NCBI GenBank assembly: GCA_041582875.1
Contig: JBFHGX010000012.1
Location: 1 to 48,339, forward strand
DNA: 48,339 nt
Direction of reading: 5' to 3'
Source: UBA6244 sp041582875
GTDB taxonomy: Bacteria > Bacteroidota > Bacteroidia > Bacteroidales > F082
The notes beneath the pieces were generated by a model, which worked only from the letters and a program-made list of their open reading frames with translations, was not told the DNA's origin and ran no database searches. Below, piece by piece: positions 1 through 9,343 of this stretch; the stretch's first letter is position 1, and every line of letters starts with the position of its first letter. The position numbers and the translations under genes were made by a program.

Positions 1-1263
1 AAATAGTTGCGGCATTGTTGTCATCGAAGCTCCATAGTATGGAACACCAACAATGGTATCGTTACCATTGGGTTGAGTCCAGGCAGCGAGGTTACCATGC
101 TGATACAAATAATGATTTTCCCAATCTTCAGGAATAATATCTGCAGTAAGTTTGGTGGTATCCAAAGCCTCCATTCCTTCATTCCAATAAACCAATCCGT
201 CAGAGTATGGGTAATAGCTCCAACCTGCAGCAGCATCATCATCCACATGGATCTGACGACCAAAAGCTACATGAACCAAACCATCCTCATCAATACTAAC
301 GGCATTATATCCATCACCGCCACCACATTGTGGCAAATCACCTTCTAAACCGGTAAAGAAAGGCACAGGGCTCTCGTAAAACAGGATTCTTTCCCAGTTG
401 TCGCCACCGTCGTTGGATTTCATCACCACACCATCGGTAATTCCGCCAAAATATACAAAGGCAATGGTATTTCCCTGAGGAGCTGCCCATGCATAACTAT
501 CGGCATCAATGCTGGCAAAATAATCAGCTGAAACACCTTCCAAAATGATATTGTCAGGATCCCAGGTGAGACCACCATCTGTAGAACGTGAATAGGATAA
601 AGCACCATCTTGCCCTTCGTATACTCCACCACCATTTACCTCACTCCTAACACTTGCAATTACGTGAATAACTTCGTTGTTTTCGCCTGAAGTAATCATG
701 CGGGGCCAGGCAATACCTTCATGTCCGGGAGGGCCTATCAAATTAAAGTAGTTCCAATCGCCCTCGCCTTTGTTAGGTCTCCATGAGAACACCAAACCAG
801 CATCGGTAAAAGTATGTGAGCAAATAATTTCGCCATTCTCTCCATAAGGAGCATAACTTGGCCATCCGGTACGCACTTGCTCCACACGTTCAGTAGGCAT
901 TGGAGCCCAGCTGGTGCCATCAAAATAGGCATAACCAGTTCCACGATCGGCATAAGCTGTTGGGGTCATGCCCCGGGTCCATACTGCAGCCATGGTACCG
1001 TCATCATAAGCCCATACGCGTTGCATCATCGAACTGTTCGATTGTAAATCGTACCAGGTTTCACCAATAACAACATCAGCAGCACGGTTGGCAGACGTAG
1101 TAGTTGGATTAAACTCATTGGTAAATACCATGGGTTCCATATTTCCAATCACGGCTTTTTCAACAATATTATTCAACCGGGGTTGAGGGGCTAGCTGTTT
1201 TACTTGTGCCTGAAGAGAAATCATCAAACCAAGTATTAAAGTAAGAGATAAAATTTTTTTCAT
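1..1263 (-). CDS. Secreted Asp-box (sialidase/BNR-like) protein, 3' end cut by window edge
   Basis: The reading frame is open from an ATG at 1263 to the window edge (421 codons, no stop), so the C-terminus is missing. It starts with a signal peptide (MKKILSLTLILGLMISLQAQ). Two Asp-box motifs of the S-x-D-x-G-x-x-W type are visible, SRSTDGGLTW near 560-600 and KSNDGGDNW near 400-420. These mark bladed beta-propellers of the sialidase/BNR or exo-alpha-glycosidase type. The rest is rich in Gly, Asp, Trp and Tyr, as in secreted propellers. No sialidase RIP/FRIP motif was identified, so enzymatic activity is not claimed; it could equally be a structural or binding propeller. A type IX sorting domain may lie beyond the edge. 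It is transcribed away from the permease gene. Confidence 0.75.
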   Translation of the reverse strand, partial: MKKILSLTLILGLMISLQAQVKQLAPQPRLNNIVEKAVIGNMEPMVFTNEFNPTTTSANRAADVVIGETWYDLQSNSSMMQRVWAYDDGTMAAVWTRGMTPTAYADRGTGYAYFDGTSWAPMPTERVEQVRTGWPSYAPYGENGEIICSHTFTDAGLVFSWRPNKGEGDWNYFNLIGPPGHEGIAWPRMITSGENNEVIHVIASVRSEVNGGGVYEGQDGALSYSRSTDGGLTWDPDNIILEGVSADYFASIDADSYAWAAPQGNTIAFVYFGGITDGVVMKSNDGGDNWERILFYESPVPFFTGLEGDLPQCGGGDGYNAVSIDEDGLVHVAFGRQIHVDDDAAAGWSYYPYSDGLVYWNEGMEALDTTKLTADIIPEDWENHYLYQHGNLAAWTQPNGNDTIVGVPYYGASMTTMPQLF

Positions 1264-1428
1264 AGTTGCGAATTTAATAAGACATTTAAAGGCTATAAAA
1301 GTAATTATTTTTTTGCTTACCCTCATTCAATTTACTGATTTTTAGTGAAGCCTGATTGGATTATCCAACCAAGGCAATAGGAACCCATCCTTTTCGTTTT
1401 TCAAATACATTAGTGAATATACTTCTTA

Positions 1429-1462
1429 TTGAGCGTATTCATGTTTAATCGACTTATATTTG
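1429..1462 (+). promoter_or_regulatory. Bacteroidota-type promoter for the permease/glycosyltransferase operon
   Basis: TTG at 1429-1431 and TATATTTG at 1455-1462 match the -33 TTG and -7 TAnnTTTG elements with a 23-bp spacer. The -7 element lies 28 bp before the ATG at 1491, which suits a short leader. Confidence 0.5.
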
Positions 1463-1490
1463 CACTGACAAAAAAATCATATCTCAGCGG

Positions 1491-2942
1491 ATGAAAAAGT
1501 TATACTGGTACATGCTCAAGGAATATCTGGGGCCATTTGTATTCACTTTTTTTGTTGCGCTATTTATTTTGCTCCTGCAATTTTTATGGAAATACATCGA
1601 CGATTTGGTAGGTAAGGGCCTTGAATGGTACATTATTGCCAAATTGATGTTTTATGCTTCCTCTACATTTGTACCATTGGCACTCCCCTTGGCTATACTA
1701 TTGTCATCACTGATGACTTTTGGAAATATGGGGGAACAATATGAACTGGTTGCCATGAAAGCAGCTGGAATTTCGTTGCGTAAAGCCATGAAACCTTTGG
1801 TGGTTTTATCCTTCATTTTAAGTATTGCGGCCTTTTTGTTTTCCAATTACGTACTTCCGGTGGCCAACCTCAAGTTCGGATCGCTGCTCTACGATGTACG
1901 CCAGCAAAAGCTAGCATTCAACCTTACCGAAGGTATTTATTATCAAGGCATCGAAAATTATGTTATCCGGGCTGGTAGGAAAGCTAAGGACAATAAAACC
2001 ATTTTTGATGTAACCATTTACGACCATACCGACCGAATGGGAAACACCATTGTAACTACCGCTGAAAAAGGATTTATGCAGATGTCTCCAGACAAGAGCC
2101 GCATGATTTTTACCCTTTTCAATGGAAATCGGTATGCCGACATCACCAATGTAGCCCATTACAGAACCAACCGACCTTTTGAAATCACCAAATTCGACAA
2201 ACAAATCATCACGTTCGACCTGTCGCAATTCCAACTTAACCGCACCAACGAAGAGCTATTTAAGTCGCATTACAGTATGCTGAATATCAAACAATTGAAC
2301 GAAGCCATCGACTCACTAAGCACCAAACGCAACTTGGCTCTGGAAAAATACAAAACCAATTTTTTAAAACGATACCCTACGGTTAATGTGCGTGATTCGC
2401 TGTTAATTGAAGAAATTCCAGTTCAACTGGCCATTAACGACAGTATTGCCGACACCCTGGCTTTTTCGGCGTTGGGCGGATATACGCCGCAGGAAGAAGA
2501 AACCATTTTAGAACATGCACTTAAAGGAGCACGTGCAGCCAAAAATAACATCATGGATTACCATCGCGAGCTGGCTTCACGCGAATTGGTCATTGTTAAA
2601 CATCAGGTCGTTTGGCATCAAAAGTTTAAATTGAGCATAGCTTGCTTTATCTTCTTTTTTATTGGTGCACCATTGGGCGCCATTATTCGCAAAGGTGGAC
2701 TTGGTTTGCCCGTGGTGGTTTCTGTATTGTTTTTTGTACTCTACCATATCATTTCGATTACCGGAGAAAAAGCAGCCAAAACTGGCGAATGGAGTGTTGA
2801 ATTTGGCATATGGCTTTCCACGCTGGTGATATTGCCTTTAGGACTTTTCCTTACCTACAAAGCCACCACTGACGCTCAATTGATGGACACCGAAAGTTGG
2901 CAGAAATTTTTTAAACGTTTCCGACTTAAGAAAAAGGAATAG
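1491..2942 (+). CDS. LptF/LptG-family (YjgP/YjgQ) permease
   Basis: The 483-residue protein has three N-terminal membrane segments (about 12-35, 50-75 and 98-122), a large periplasmic domain (about 125-375) and three C-terminal segments (from about 380). This is the layout of LptF/LptG, the inner-membrane partners of the LptB ATPase that extract lipopolysaccharide for export. Motifs include the N-terminal LYWYMLKEYLGPF and the C-terminal GAPLGAIIRKGGLGLP, which is typical of the family. The periplasmic domain is longer than in E. coli LptF (366 residues), which is common in Bacteroidota. LptF and LptG cannot be told apart from the sequence alone. It is the first gene of a run with two glycosyltransferases 4 and 88 bp downstream, which suits envelope-polysaccharide work. 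Confidence 0.85.
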   Translation: MKKLYWYMLKEYLGPFVFTFFVALFILLLQFLWKYIDDLVGKGLEWYIIAKLMFYASSTFVPLALPLAILLSSLMTFGNMGEQYELVAMKAAGISLRKAMKPLVVLSFILSIAAFLFSNYVLPVANLKFGSLLYDVRQQKLAFNLTEGIYYQGIENYVIRAGRKAKDNKTIFDVTIYDHTDRMGNTIVTTAEKGFMQMSPDKSRMIFTLFNGNRYADITNVAHYRTNRPFEITKFDKQIITFDLSQFQLNRTNEELFKSHYSMLNIKQLNEAIDSLSTKRNLALEKYKTNFLKRYPTVNVRDSLLIEEIPVQLAINDSIADTLAFSALGGYTPQEEETILEHALKGARAAKNNIMDYHRELASRELVIVKHQVVWHQKFKLSIACFIFFFIGAPLGAIIRKGGLGLPVVVSVLFFVLYHIISITGEKAAKTGEWSVEFGIWLSTLVILPLGLFLTYKATTDAQLMDTESWQKFFKRFRLKKKE

Positions 2943-2946
2943 GCTC

Positions 2947-4179
2947 ATGTATGTAGAAGATCAGGATATTTCTGCCAAAACATTAAGCATATTGTTCATT
3001 TGCAATAAATCGCCCTGGCCTGCCCGCGAAGGAGGCCCCATTGCAATGAACAACCTCATCGAAGGCCTTGCTGATGCGGGACATCTGGTAAAAGTGCTGG
3101 CCATCAACACCAACAAATATGCGGTCAACCCCAAAGATATTCCCCAAACCTACCACGACAAAACCCATATTGAGTTAGGATACATCGATTTATCAGTAAA
3201 ACCCATAGGTGCATTTCTCAATTTATTTTCCAAGAAATCATATCACGTTGAGCGGTTTATTTCCACCAACTTTGACAAAAAGCTCAGGGAGGTGCTGATG
3301 CATGAGTGTTTCGATATCGTGCAGATTGAAACCTTGTTCATGTCGCCATACCTGAGCACGATCCGTGAATTGAGCCAAGCAAAGATCGTTTTACGCGCCC
3401 ACAACATCGAACATCGGATATGGAAACGCGTCGCTTCCATCACCAAAAACCCGCTCAAAAAAGCCTATTTAAATCACTTGTCGACCACACTAGAGCGCTA
3501 CGAAAAAAACATTTTGAATGCCTACGACGGAATCGTTCCCATTTCTCCCGTTGACGCCCCATTTTTTATCGAAAACAGCTCGAAACCTGTATTGGCGCTT
3601 CCCACAGGCATCAACCCAGACAAGATCCCTGCACAAAACAATAACATCAATCCCGATCATGCTTTGTTCCATATTGGTGCCATGAACTGGATGCCCAACG
3701 AAGAAGGAATCCGCTGGTTTACCGAGCATGTTTGGCCAATCGTACACCGCAAATTACCACATCTCAAAGTGCATTTGGCAGGAAGAGAAATGCCGGATTG
3801 GCTTAAAAAGCTGGAAATGGAAAACGTAATTATCGAAGGAGAAGTAGAAAACGCCTATAATTTCATACAATCGAAGTCTATTTTGATTGCCCCGTTGTTT
3901 TCGGGAAGTGGCATCCGCATTAAAATCATCGAAAGCATGGCCTTGGCAAAAGCCGTGATTTCGACCTCCATTGGAGCCGAAGGAATTAACTATACCCACA
4001 ACAAAAACATACTGATTGCCAATACCGCCGAAGAATTTGCATCGGCCATCGAAATGCTCTATGCCGATAGCGAAACTACACATAAAATTGGCCTTGCCGC
4101 CCGGGATCTCATCCTTGAAGAACACAATACACCAAAAATTATTCAGCAGTTGGTGAACTTCTATCAACATATTTTATGA
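2947..4179 (+). CDS. Glycosyltransferase family 4 (GT-B)
   Basis: The 410-residue GT-B glycosyltransferase probably adds a sugar to a cell-surface glycan or lipid from a nucleotide-sugar donor at the cytoplasmic face. The N-terminal acceptor half begins LSILFICNKSPWPAREGGP, which contains the GG loop of GT4 enzymes. The donor half carries FSGSGIRIKIIESMALAKAVIST (about residues 318-340), the E-x7-E-like region that contacts the nucleotide sugar, and ends in an amphipathic helix. It starts 4 bp after the permease stop, so it is probably co-transcribed with it. Donor and acceptor cannot be inferred. An internal start at the first strand (LSILFICNK) is possible, but the ATG at 2947 is kept because it gives tight coupling. 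Confidence 0.8.
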   Translation: MYVEDQDISAKTLSILFICNKSPWPAREGGPIAMNNLIEGLADAGHLVKVLAINTNKYAVNPKDIPQTYHDKTHIELGYIDLSVKPIGAFLNLFSKKSYHVERFISTNFDKKLREVLMHECFDIVQIETLFMSPYLSTIRELSQAKIVLRAHNIEHRIWKRVASITKNPLKKAYLNHLSTTLERYEKNILNAYDGIVPISPVDAPFFIENSSKPVLALPTGINPDKIPAQNNNINPDHALFHIGAMNWMPNEEGIRWFTEHVWPIVHRKLPHLKVHLAGREMPDWLKKLEMENVIIEGEVENAYNFIQSKSILIAPLFSGSGIRIKIIESMALAKAVISTSIGAEGINYTHNKNILIANTAEEFASAIEMLYADSETTHKIGLAARDLILEEHNTPKIIQQLVNFYQHIL

Positions 4180-4200
4180 CTTTTGCCAAGAATTGTGATG

Positions 4201-4242
4201 TTAGTTATTCAACAAGGTAGAATTTACCGCTTGAACAACTAA
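4201..4242 (+). other. Compound hairpin between two glycosyltransferase genes
   Basis: The arms TTAGTTATTCAA (4201-4212) and TTGAACAACTAA (4231-4242) pair at 11 of 12 positions. An inner stem GGTA/TACC (4216-4219 with 4225-4228) sits between them. A short A-rich run follows instead of a T-tract, so it looks more like an mRNA processing, stability or attenuation structure than a simple terminator. It fills most of the 84-bp gap. Confidence 0.5.
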
Positions 4243-4263
4243 AAATAACCGAACGTTACCGAT

Positions 4264-5436
4264 ATGCGCATTTTTATTCTGCTTTCACGCATTCCTTATC
4301 CCCTTGAAAAAGGGGACAAACTGAGGGCTTTTCATCAGATTAAGGAGTTGTCGAAAAACAACGAAATCATTTTATGTGCATTGAATCCACTGGCCAACGT
4401 CGATAAACAAAAGGCATTTAGCACATTACAACCCTACTGCCGCTCAATCAACTTCCTGGATTTACCACTTTGGGGAAGGGTAATTAACCTTACGCGTGCT
4501 TTTCTTTCACATCTTCCGCTTCAGGCGGGATATTTTTACAACAGCAAAGCTTCACGTGAAATTAAGCGACTCATTGAGGAATACAAACCCGACCATATAT
4601 ATTGTCAGTTGATCAGAACAGCAGAATACGTTAAAAATTTTCCTGTAAAAAAAACCATTGACTACCAGGATGTTTTTTCCTACGGAATGAAAAGACGCAT
4701 TACCACTTCTTCCATTTTGTTACGCCCCTTTGTTAAAATGGAATACAAACGTCTGGCCAACTACGAAGCCCGGGTATTCGATCTGTTTGACCACCACACC
4801 ATCATTTCCATTCCCGACAGGGATTTGATTCCTCATCCCGACAGGGAAAGCATACGGGTTATTTTAAATGGTGTTGACCACAATTTTTTTAAACCACAGG
4901 TAACAGAAAAAAAATTCGACGTGGTGTTCACCGGCAACATGGCCTATCCTCCCAACGTGGATGCAGCAGGTTTTTTGGCCAAAGAAATCATGCCGCTGGT
5001 CTGGGAAAAACTACCTAAAGTCAGACTTTTGCTTGCCGGAGCAAGCCCCGACAGCCGTGTTACGGCTTTAAAATCTGATTTAGTGAATGTGAGTGGCTGG
5101 ATGGACGATATCAGGGATGCCTATGCAGAATCGAAAGTGTTTATTGCCCCCATGAGGCTGGGAACCGGTTTACAGAACAAACTCCTAGAAGCCATGTCGA
5201 TGAAATTACCCTGCATCACTACAACACTGGCCAATAATGCTTTATGTGCTATCCCCGACAGGGAAATCATGATTGGTGAAACCCCTGAAACCTTATCAAT
5301 GCACATTATTCAATTGCTTCAGGATCCCACATTGTACCAATCAATTGCTGAGGACGGGCATCGTTTTGTGAAAAAGAATTACGATTGGACTCAGGCAACA
5401 CAACAATTGGAAGACTTGCTCAACTCCACGAATTAA
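4264..5436 (+). CDS. Glycosyltransferase family 4, sugar-transferase (TIGR03087-like)
   Basis: The 390-residue GT-B protein opens with MRIFILLSRIPYPLEKGDKLR, a pattern I associate with the sugar transferases found near exosortase or exopolysaccharide loci (TIGR03087-like, from memory). The donor-binding half contains VVFTGNMAYPPNVDA (about residue 220) and LGTGLQNKLLEAMSMKLPCITT (about 300-320), which matches the GT4 nucleotide-sugar site. It is likely to act in the cytoplasm on a surface-glycan precursor. It is a distant paralogue of the preceding gene and lies 84 bp after it. Donor and acceptor sugars are unknown. The general GT4 call is firm; the subfamily is tentative. Confidence 0.78.
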   Translation: MRIFILLSRIPYPLEKGDKLRAFHQIKELSKNNEIILCALNPLANVDKQKAFSTLQPYCRSINFLDLPLWGRVINLTRAFLSHLPLQAGYFYNSKASREIKRLIEEYKPDHIYCQLIRTAEYVKNFPVKKTIDYQDVFSYGMKRRITTSSILLRPFVKMEYKRLANYEARVFDLFDHHTIISIPDRDLIPHPDRESIRVILNGVDHNFFKPQVTEKKFDVVFTGNMAYPPNVDAAGFLAKEIMPLVWEKLPKVRLLLAGASPDSRVTALKSDLVNVSGWMDDIRDAYAESKVFIAPMRLGTGLQNKLLEAMSMKLPCITTTLANNALCAIPDREIMIGETPETLSMHIIQLLQDPTLYQSIAEDGHRFVKKNYDWTQATQQLEDLLNSTN

Positions 5437-5446
5437 AACCTAAGTT

Positions 5447-6031
5447 ATGCTGAAAAATCTTGTGCTTAAAAACAGAAGTTACCGGAAGTATTTCTTCGAT
5501 AAAAAAGTAAGTGTCGATCAACTTAAACAATTGGTTGACTTAGCACGACTCACACCTTCATCGAAAAACAGACAACCTTTAAAATATATACTGGTAACTG
5601 AAGAAGAAGATTGTCGCGAGGTTTTTAAACACCTACGTTGGGCATGGTTTCTAAAGGATTGGAATGGTCCCACCGAGGAAGAACAACCATCAGCCTACAT
5701 CATTGTTTTAGTGGATAAAGAATTGAACGAGCATGCCGATATTGATGTGGGTATTGTGAGCCAAACGCTGTTGCTTGGTGCCGCTGAAATGGGATTGGGA
5801 GGTTGCATGATTCACACTGTCAATCGTTACGAGGTGCAAAAATTATTTCATTTGAGCGAATCCTTTGAAATTAGCCTGGTTATTGCCATTGGCTACCCCA
5901 ATCAGTCGGTAATCCTTGGTGAAGTGGGCGAAGATGACAACACAGTTTACTTTGAAAACGAACATGGCGACCATGTTGTTCCCAAACGATCGCTCGAGGA
6001 TGTGATTATTATCCCTGAAAGGGAAAGCTAA
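5447..6031 (+). CDS. Nitroreductase-family flavoprotein
   Basis: The 194-residue protein fits the FMN-dependent nitroreductase family. The N-terminal segment NRSYRKY followed by LARLTPSSKNRQPLKYILV is the classic RRSxRxF...A..APSxxNxQPW/Y FMN-phosphate region. LGAAEMGLGGCMIHTVNR (about residues 106-122) is the second FMN-binding stretch. Members use NAD(P)H to reduce nitro compounds, quinones or flavins, and a few dehalogenate or do ring contraction chemistry, so the substrate is open. It starts 10 bp after the second glycosyltransferase and is probably in the same transcript. Confidence 0.8.
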   Translation: MLKNLVLKNRSYRKYFFDKKVSVDQLKQLVDLARLTPSSKNRQPLKYILVTEEEDCREVFKHLRWAWFLKDWNGPTEEEQPSAYIIVLVDKELNEHADIDVGIVSQTLLLGAAEMGLGGCMIHTVNRYEVQKLFHLSESFEISLVIAIGYPNQSVILGEVGEDDNTVYFENEHGDHVVPKRSLEDVIIIPERES

Positions 6032-6066
6032 GTCCACTTTGTGCAGGTCAGTTGTGCGGAAATGCT

Positions 6067-6074
6067 TAATTTTG
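6067..6074 (+). promoter_or_regulatory. Probable -7 element for hisS
   Basis: TAATTTTG fits the Bacteroidota -7 consensus TAnnTTTG and lies 26 bp before the hisS ATG. A TTTG at 6038-6041 lies 25 bp upstream, a little wide for a -33 element. This suggests that hisS-hutH has its own promoter. Confidence 0.45.
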
Positions 6075-6100
6075 CCGCTCTTTTTAAGGTATAACTCCGC

Positions 6101-7471
6101 ATGGCACAAAAAATTGGCATTCCGAAAGGAACAAGGGATTTTACTCCCGATCAGATGATCAAAAGAAACTACCTCTTCGATACCATCAAAGAAGTTTTTC
6201 AACAGTACGGTTACTTACCCATCGAAACGCCCTCGATGGAAAACCTGAGTACCCTCATGGGGAAATATGGTGAAGAAGGTGACAAACTGCTGTTTAAAAT
6301 TCTGAACTCAGGAAATTACCTCTCCAAAGCTGACCCTGAATTGTTGAACGAGGAGTCGATCAACAAGCTCACCACAAAGATCTCGGAAAAAGGACTGCGT
6401 TACGATTTAACCGTGCCATTTGCCCGTTTTGTGGTACAACACCAAAACGAAATCAGCTTTCCATTTAAACGCTACCAAATACAGCCCGTTTGGCGTGCCG
6501 ACCGTCCCCAAAAAGGCAGGTACCGTGAATTTTTTCAATGCGATGTGGATGTGATTGGTAGCAATTCACTTTTAAATGAAGTGGAATTGATTCGCATGGT
6601 GGATGATGTGTTTAAAAAACTCAACATCAACGTGGTGATTAAGCTCAATAACCGAAAGATTTTGAGTGGTATTGCCCAAACCATCGACAAGCCCGAAATG
6701 CTGACCGACCTGACCACTGCCATCGACAAACTGGATAAAATTGGTCTCGATAAAGTATACGAAGAGCTAAAGTCAAAGGGGTTTTCTGAAGAAAACATTC
6801 AACATCTGGAACCCATCATTAACTTAAGTGGAACCAATGCCTCGAAGCTAAACTGCTTGCGCGAACTCATTGGACACACAAAAGATGGCGTAGCCGGAAT
6901 CATGGAGTTAAACACCGTTCTGAACCACCTTGCAACGCTGAATATACGTTCGGAGGTTGAGATTGATCAATCTCTCGCTCGCGGACTTAATTATTATACT
7001 GGAGCCATCATTGAAGTTAAAGCCAAAGACGCTCAAATTGGAAGCATTTGTGGAGGTGGCAGATACGATGACCTGACCAGCATTTTCGGACTTTCAGGAA
7101 TGTCGGGAGTAGGCGTTTCGTTTGGCGCCGACCGCATTTATGATGTAATGGAGGAGCTCAATCTTTTCCCCGAAAACGCACAACATAACACTCAGGTCTT
7201 GCTGGTAAACTTTGGTGAAACCGAAGCCAAGCATAGCCTGCTGATGCTACAAAAAATTCAGGAGTCCGGCATCCGTGCTGAGCTTTATCCCGATGCTGAC
7301 AAACTGAAAAAACAAATGAAATACGCCGATCAAAAGCACATTCCCATGGTCTTGTTGGTGGGCGAAGAAGAAATTAAATCAGAAAGTTACAACCTGAAAC
7401 ACATGAAAACAGGTGAACAGGAAAAAGTAACCCTAAACGAATTGATAGAAATCATTCAAAACAGCAAATAA
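6101..7471 (+). CDS. hisS: Histidyl-tRNA synthetase
   Basis: This class II aminoacyl-tRNA synthetase charges tRNA-His in the cytoplasm. Class II motif 1 lies near GTRDFTPDQ, motif 2 includes RYDLTVPFARFV followed by RYQIQPVWRADRPQKGRYREFFQCDVD, and motif 3 lies near GVSFGADRIYDV. The histidine-specific motifs are LARGLNYYTG and GGGRYDDL. The C-terminal 100 residues form the anticodon-binding domain. At 456 residues it is the longer form seen in Bacteroidota, archaea and eukaryotes rather than the roughly 420-residue E. coli form. It is followed after 19 bp by histidine ammonia-lyase, so making His-tRNA and destroying histidine are encoded together. Confidence 0.95.
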   Translation: MAQKIGIPKGTRDFTPDQMIKRNYLFDTIKEVFQQYGYLPIETPSMENLSTLMGKYGEEGDKLLFKILNSGNYLSKADPELLNEESINKLTTKISEKGLRYDLTVPFARFVVQHQNEISFPFKRYQIQPVWRADRPQKGRYREFFQCDVDVIGSNSLLNEVELIRMVDDVFKKLNINVVIKLNNRKILSGIAQTIDKPEMLTDLTTAIDKLDKIGLDKVYEELKSKGFSEENIQHLEPIINLSGTNASKLNCLRELIGHTKDGVAGIMELNTVLNHLATLNIRSEVEIDQSLARGLNYYTGAIIEVKAKDAQIGSICGGGRYDDLTSIFGLSGMSGVGVSFGADRIYDVMEELNLFPENAQHNTQVLLVNFGETEAKHSLLMLQKIQESGIRAELYPDADKLKKQMKYADQKHIPMVLLVGEEEIKSESYNLKHMKTGEQEKVTLNELIEIIQNSK

Positions 7472-7490
7472 ACCTTATTAAACCAAAATA

Positions 7491-9014
7491 ATGAAAACCG
7501 GTATACATATTATTAACCATGGCAAATTAACATTTAAAGCCATATTCGAATTGCTCAAACATGAGCATTCTATTCAATTATCCGACGAATCGAAAAAAAG
7601 AATCGAAGATTGCAGGACCTATCTTGATAACAAAACCGCCAACCAGGACGATCCCATTTACGGTATCAACACCGGATTTGGTGCTTTGTACAACCAACGT
7701 ATCTCGCGTGAAGACCTGGGCAAACTTCAGGAGAATCTGGTCAAATCGCATGCCTGCGGACTGGGTGACGAAGTACCACAGCACATCGTCAAATTGATGA
7801 TTTTGCTTAAAATTCAGTCGCTGTCGTACGGCCACTCCGGAGTACAACTCATCACGGTTGAACGTTTGGTTGACTTTTACAACCAAAATGTACTACCTGT
7901 AGTGTATCAACTGGGATCGTTGGGCGCCTCCGGTGACTTGTCACCATTGGCTCATATGTCATTAGCCTTACTGGGATTAGGTGAGGTTTACGACAATGGC
8001 AAACGCACCACCGCAGCTCAGGCCTTGGCCAAACGCGGCTGGGAACCCATTAAATTGAAATCGAAAGAAGGTCTGGCTTTACTCAACGGAACACAGTTTA
8101 TGAGTGCCTTTGGAGTGACTTCCTTGCTCAAACTGTTCCGTTTGTCAGAATTGGCCGACATCATCAGCGCCATCTCCCTGGATGCTTTTGACGGCAGAAT
8201 TGAACCCTTCATGCATGAATTGCATGTCATCCGTCACCACAAAGGTCAGATTCAAACCGCTGAACGGATGCGCTTATTGCTTGATGGCAGTGAGATTATT
8301 TGTCGGGAAAAAGAACATGTCCAGGATCCCTATTCGTTCCGTTGCATTCCGCAGGTACACGGAGCTTCCAAGGATAGCATCAACTATGTATCAAGCGTAT
8401 TTTCATCTGAAATCAATGCCGTTACAGATAACCCAACCATTTTCCCTGAACTGGATGTAATCGTTTCCGGAGGTAACTTCCACGGACAACCATTGGCTCT
8501 AGCGCTGGACAATATGGCCATCGCTGCCGCGGAATGGGGCAATATCAGCGAACGCCGTACTTACCAGTTGTTGAGTGGAAAAAGAGGATTGCCCCACTTT
8601 TTGGTTGCAAATCCTGGGTTAAACTCTGGGTTCATGATTCCGCAATATACCGCCGCTTCCATTGTCAATCAAAACAAACAACTGTGTACACCTGCCTCAG
8701 TTGATTCCATTGAATCGTCGCAAGGACAGGAAGATCATGTGAGCATGGGAGCCAACGCAGCTACCAAAGGATATAAAGTGGTGGAAAATCTGGAGCGCAT
8801 TCTGGCCATCGAACTTTTCAATGCTGCACAAGCGCTGGATTTCCGCCGTCCGGCCAAATCGTCTCCTTTCATTGAGGATTTTGTTAAAAAATACCGTGAA
8901 AAAGTGGATTTCATCGAAGAAGACAAAATCATGCATGATGAAATGGAAAAATCCATTCAATTTCTGCGTGAAGTTGTTTACGAAATTCCGGATGCCATCA
9001 ACCCTGAAGTTTAG
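7491..9014 (+). CDS. hutH: Histidine ammonia-lyase
   Basis: This 507-residue enzyme deaminates L-histidine to urocanate and ammonia, the first step of histidine degradation. The Ala146-Ser147-Gly148 triad within GSLGASGDLSPLAH cyclises to the MIO electrophile. The selectivity loop carries Ser86-His87 (KSHACG), which is the HAL-type pair. Other HAL landmarks are YGINTGFG, ALLNGTQ, QDPYSFRCIPQVHGA, SGGNFHGQP, NPGLNSGFMIPQYTAA and the glutamate in GQEDHVSMGANAA. The start is an ATG 19 bp after hisS. The urocanase that would use its product is about 37 kb away, at 46093. The stop overlaps the convergent thioredoxin gene by 4 bp. Some Bacteroidota tyrosine ammonia-lyases share Ser-His, but the rest of the motif set fits HAL. 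Confidence 0.9.
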   Translation: MKTGIHIINHGKLTFKAIFELLKHEHSIQLSDESKKRIEDCRTYLDNKTANQDDPIYGINTGFGALYNQRISREDLGKLQENLVKSHACGLGDEVPQHIVKLMILLKIQSLSYGHSGVQLITVERLVDFYNQNVLPVVYQLGSLGASGDLSPLAHMSLALLGLGEVYDNGKRTTAAQALAKRGWEPIKLKSKEGLALLNGTQFMSAFGVTSLLKLFRLSELADIISAISLDAFDGRIEPFMHELHVIRHHKGQIQTAERMRLLLDGSEIICREKEHVQDPYSFRCIPQVHGASKDSINYVSSVFSSEINAVTDNPTIFPELDVIVSGGNFHGQPLALALDNMAIAAAEWGNISERRTYQLLSGKRGLPHFLVANPGLNSGFMIPQYTAASIVNQNKQLCTPASVDSIESSQGQEDHVSMGANAATKGYKVVENLERILAIELFNAAQALDFRRPAKSSPFIEDFVKKYREKVDFIEEDKIMHDEMEKSIQFLREVVYEIPDAINPEV

Positions 9015-9343
9015 TCAAAGATCATCTGGTAAGGACGAGTGATTTCTTCGGCCAACTGTGGAATAGAAATGTACTTGCTTTCGCGTCGATATTCACGTCC
9101 GTCGAAATACAACAACAATGTAGGATTGGCAAATACCTGATATCCTGCGGGGATATCAGGATATTTTTCTGAATTGACAAAAAACAGTTTCAGTTTCGGG
9201 AACTGTTCATCAACCAACTCCTTGACCTTAGGCCGCAGGCTTATGCAAGGAGCACAATGATCGTTATAAAAATACAAGATAACAGCTTCATTTGCTGCAA
9301 GGACATTGCTCACTTGTTCTTTGGAAGTCAATTCGGTATACAT
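9011..9343 (-). CDS. Thioredoxin-family protein (CAPC active site)
   Basis: The 110-residue protein has a thioredoxin fold: NDHCAPCISLRPKVKEL holds a redox CxxC (CAPC), and FANPTLLLYFDGRE holds the cis-Pro loop. There is no signal peptide, so it is likely cytoplasmic. CAPC instead of CGPC suggests a specialised dithiol protein rather than housekeeping TrxA. It is read convergently with hutH, and the two stop codons overlap by 4 bp, with no terminator between them. Confidence 0.8.
   Translation of the reverse strand: MYTELTSKEQVSNVLAANEAVILYFYNDHCAPCISLRPKVKELVDEQFPKLKLFFVNSEKYPDIPAGYQVFANPTLLLYFDGREYRRESKYISIPQLAEEITRPYQMIFD

Noticed and set aside
7561..7797. Plus-strand ORF within hutH
   Set aside because: It is an out-of-frame shadow of hutH.
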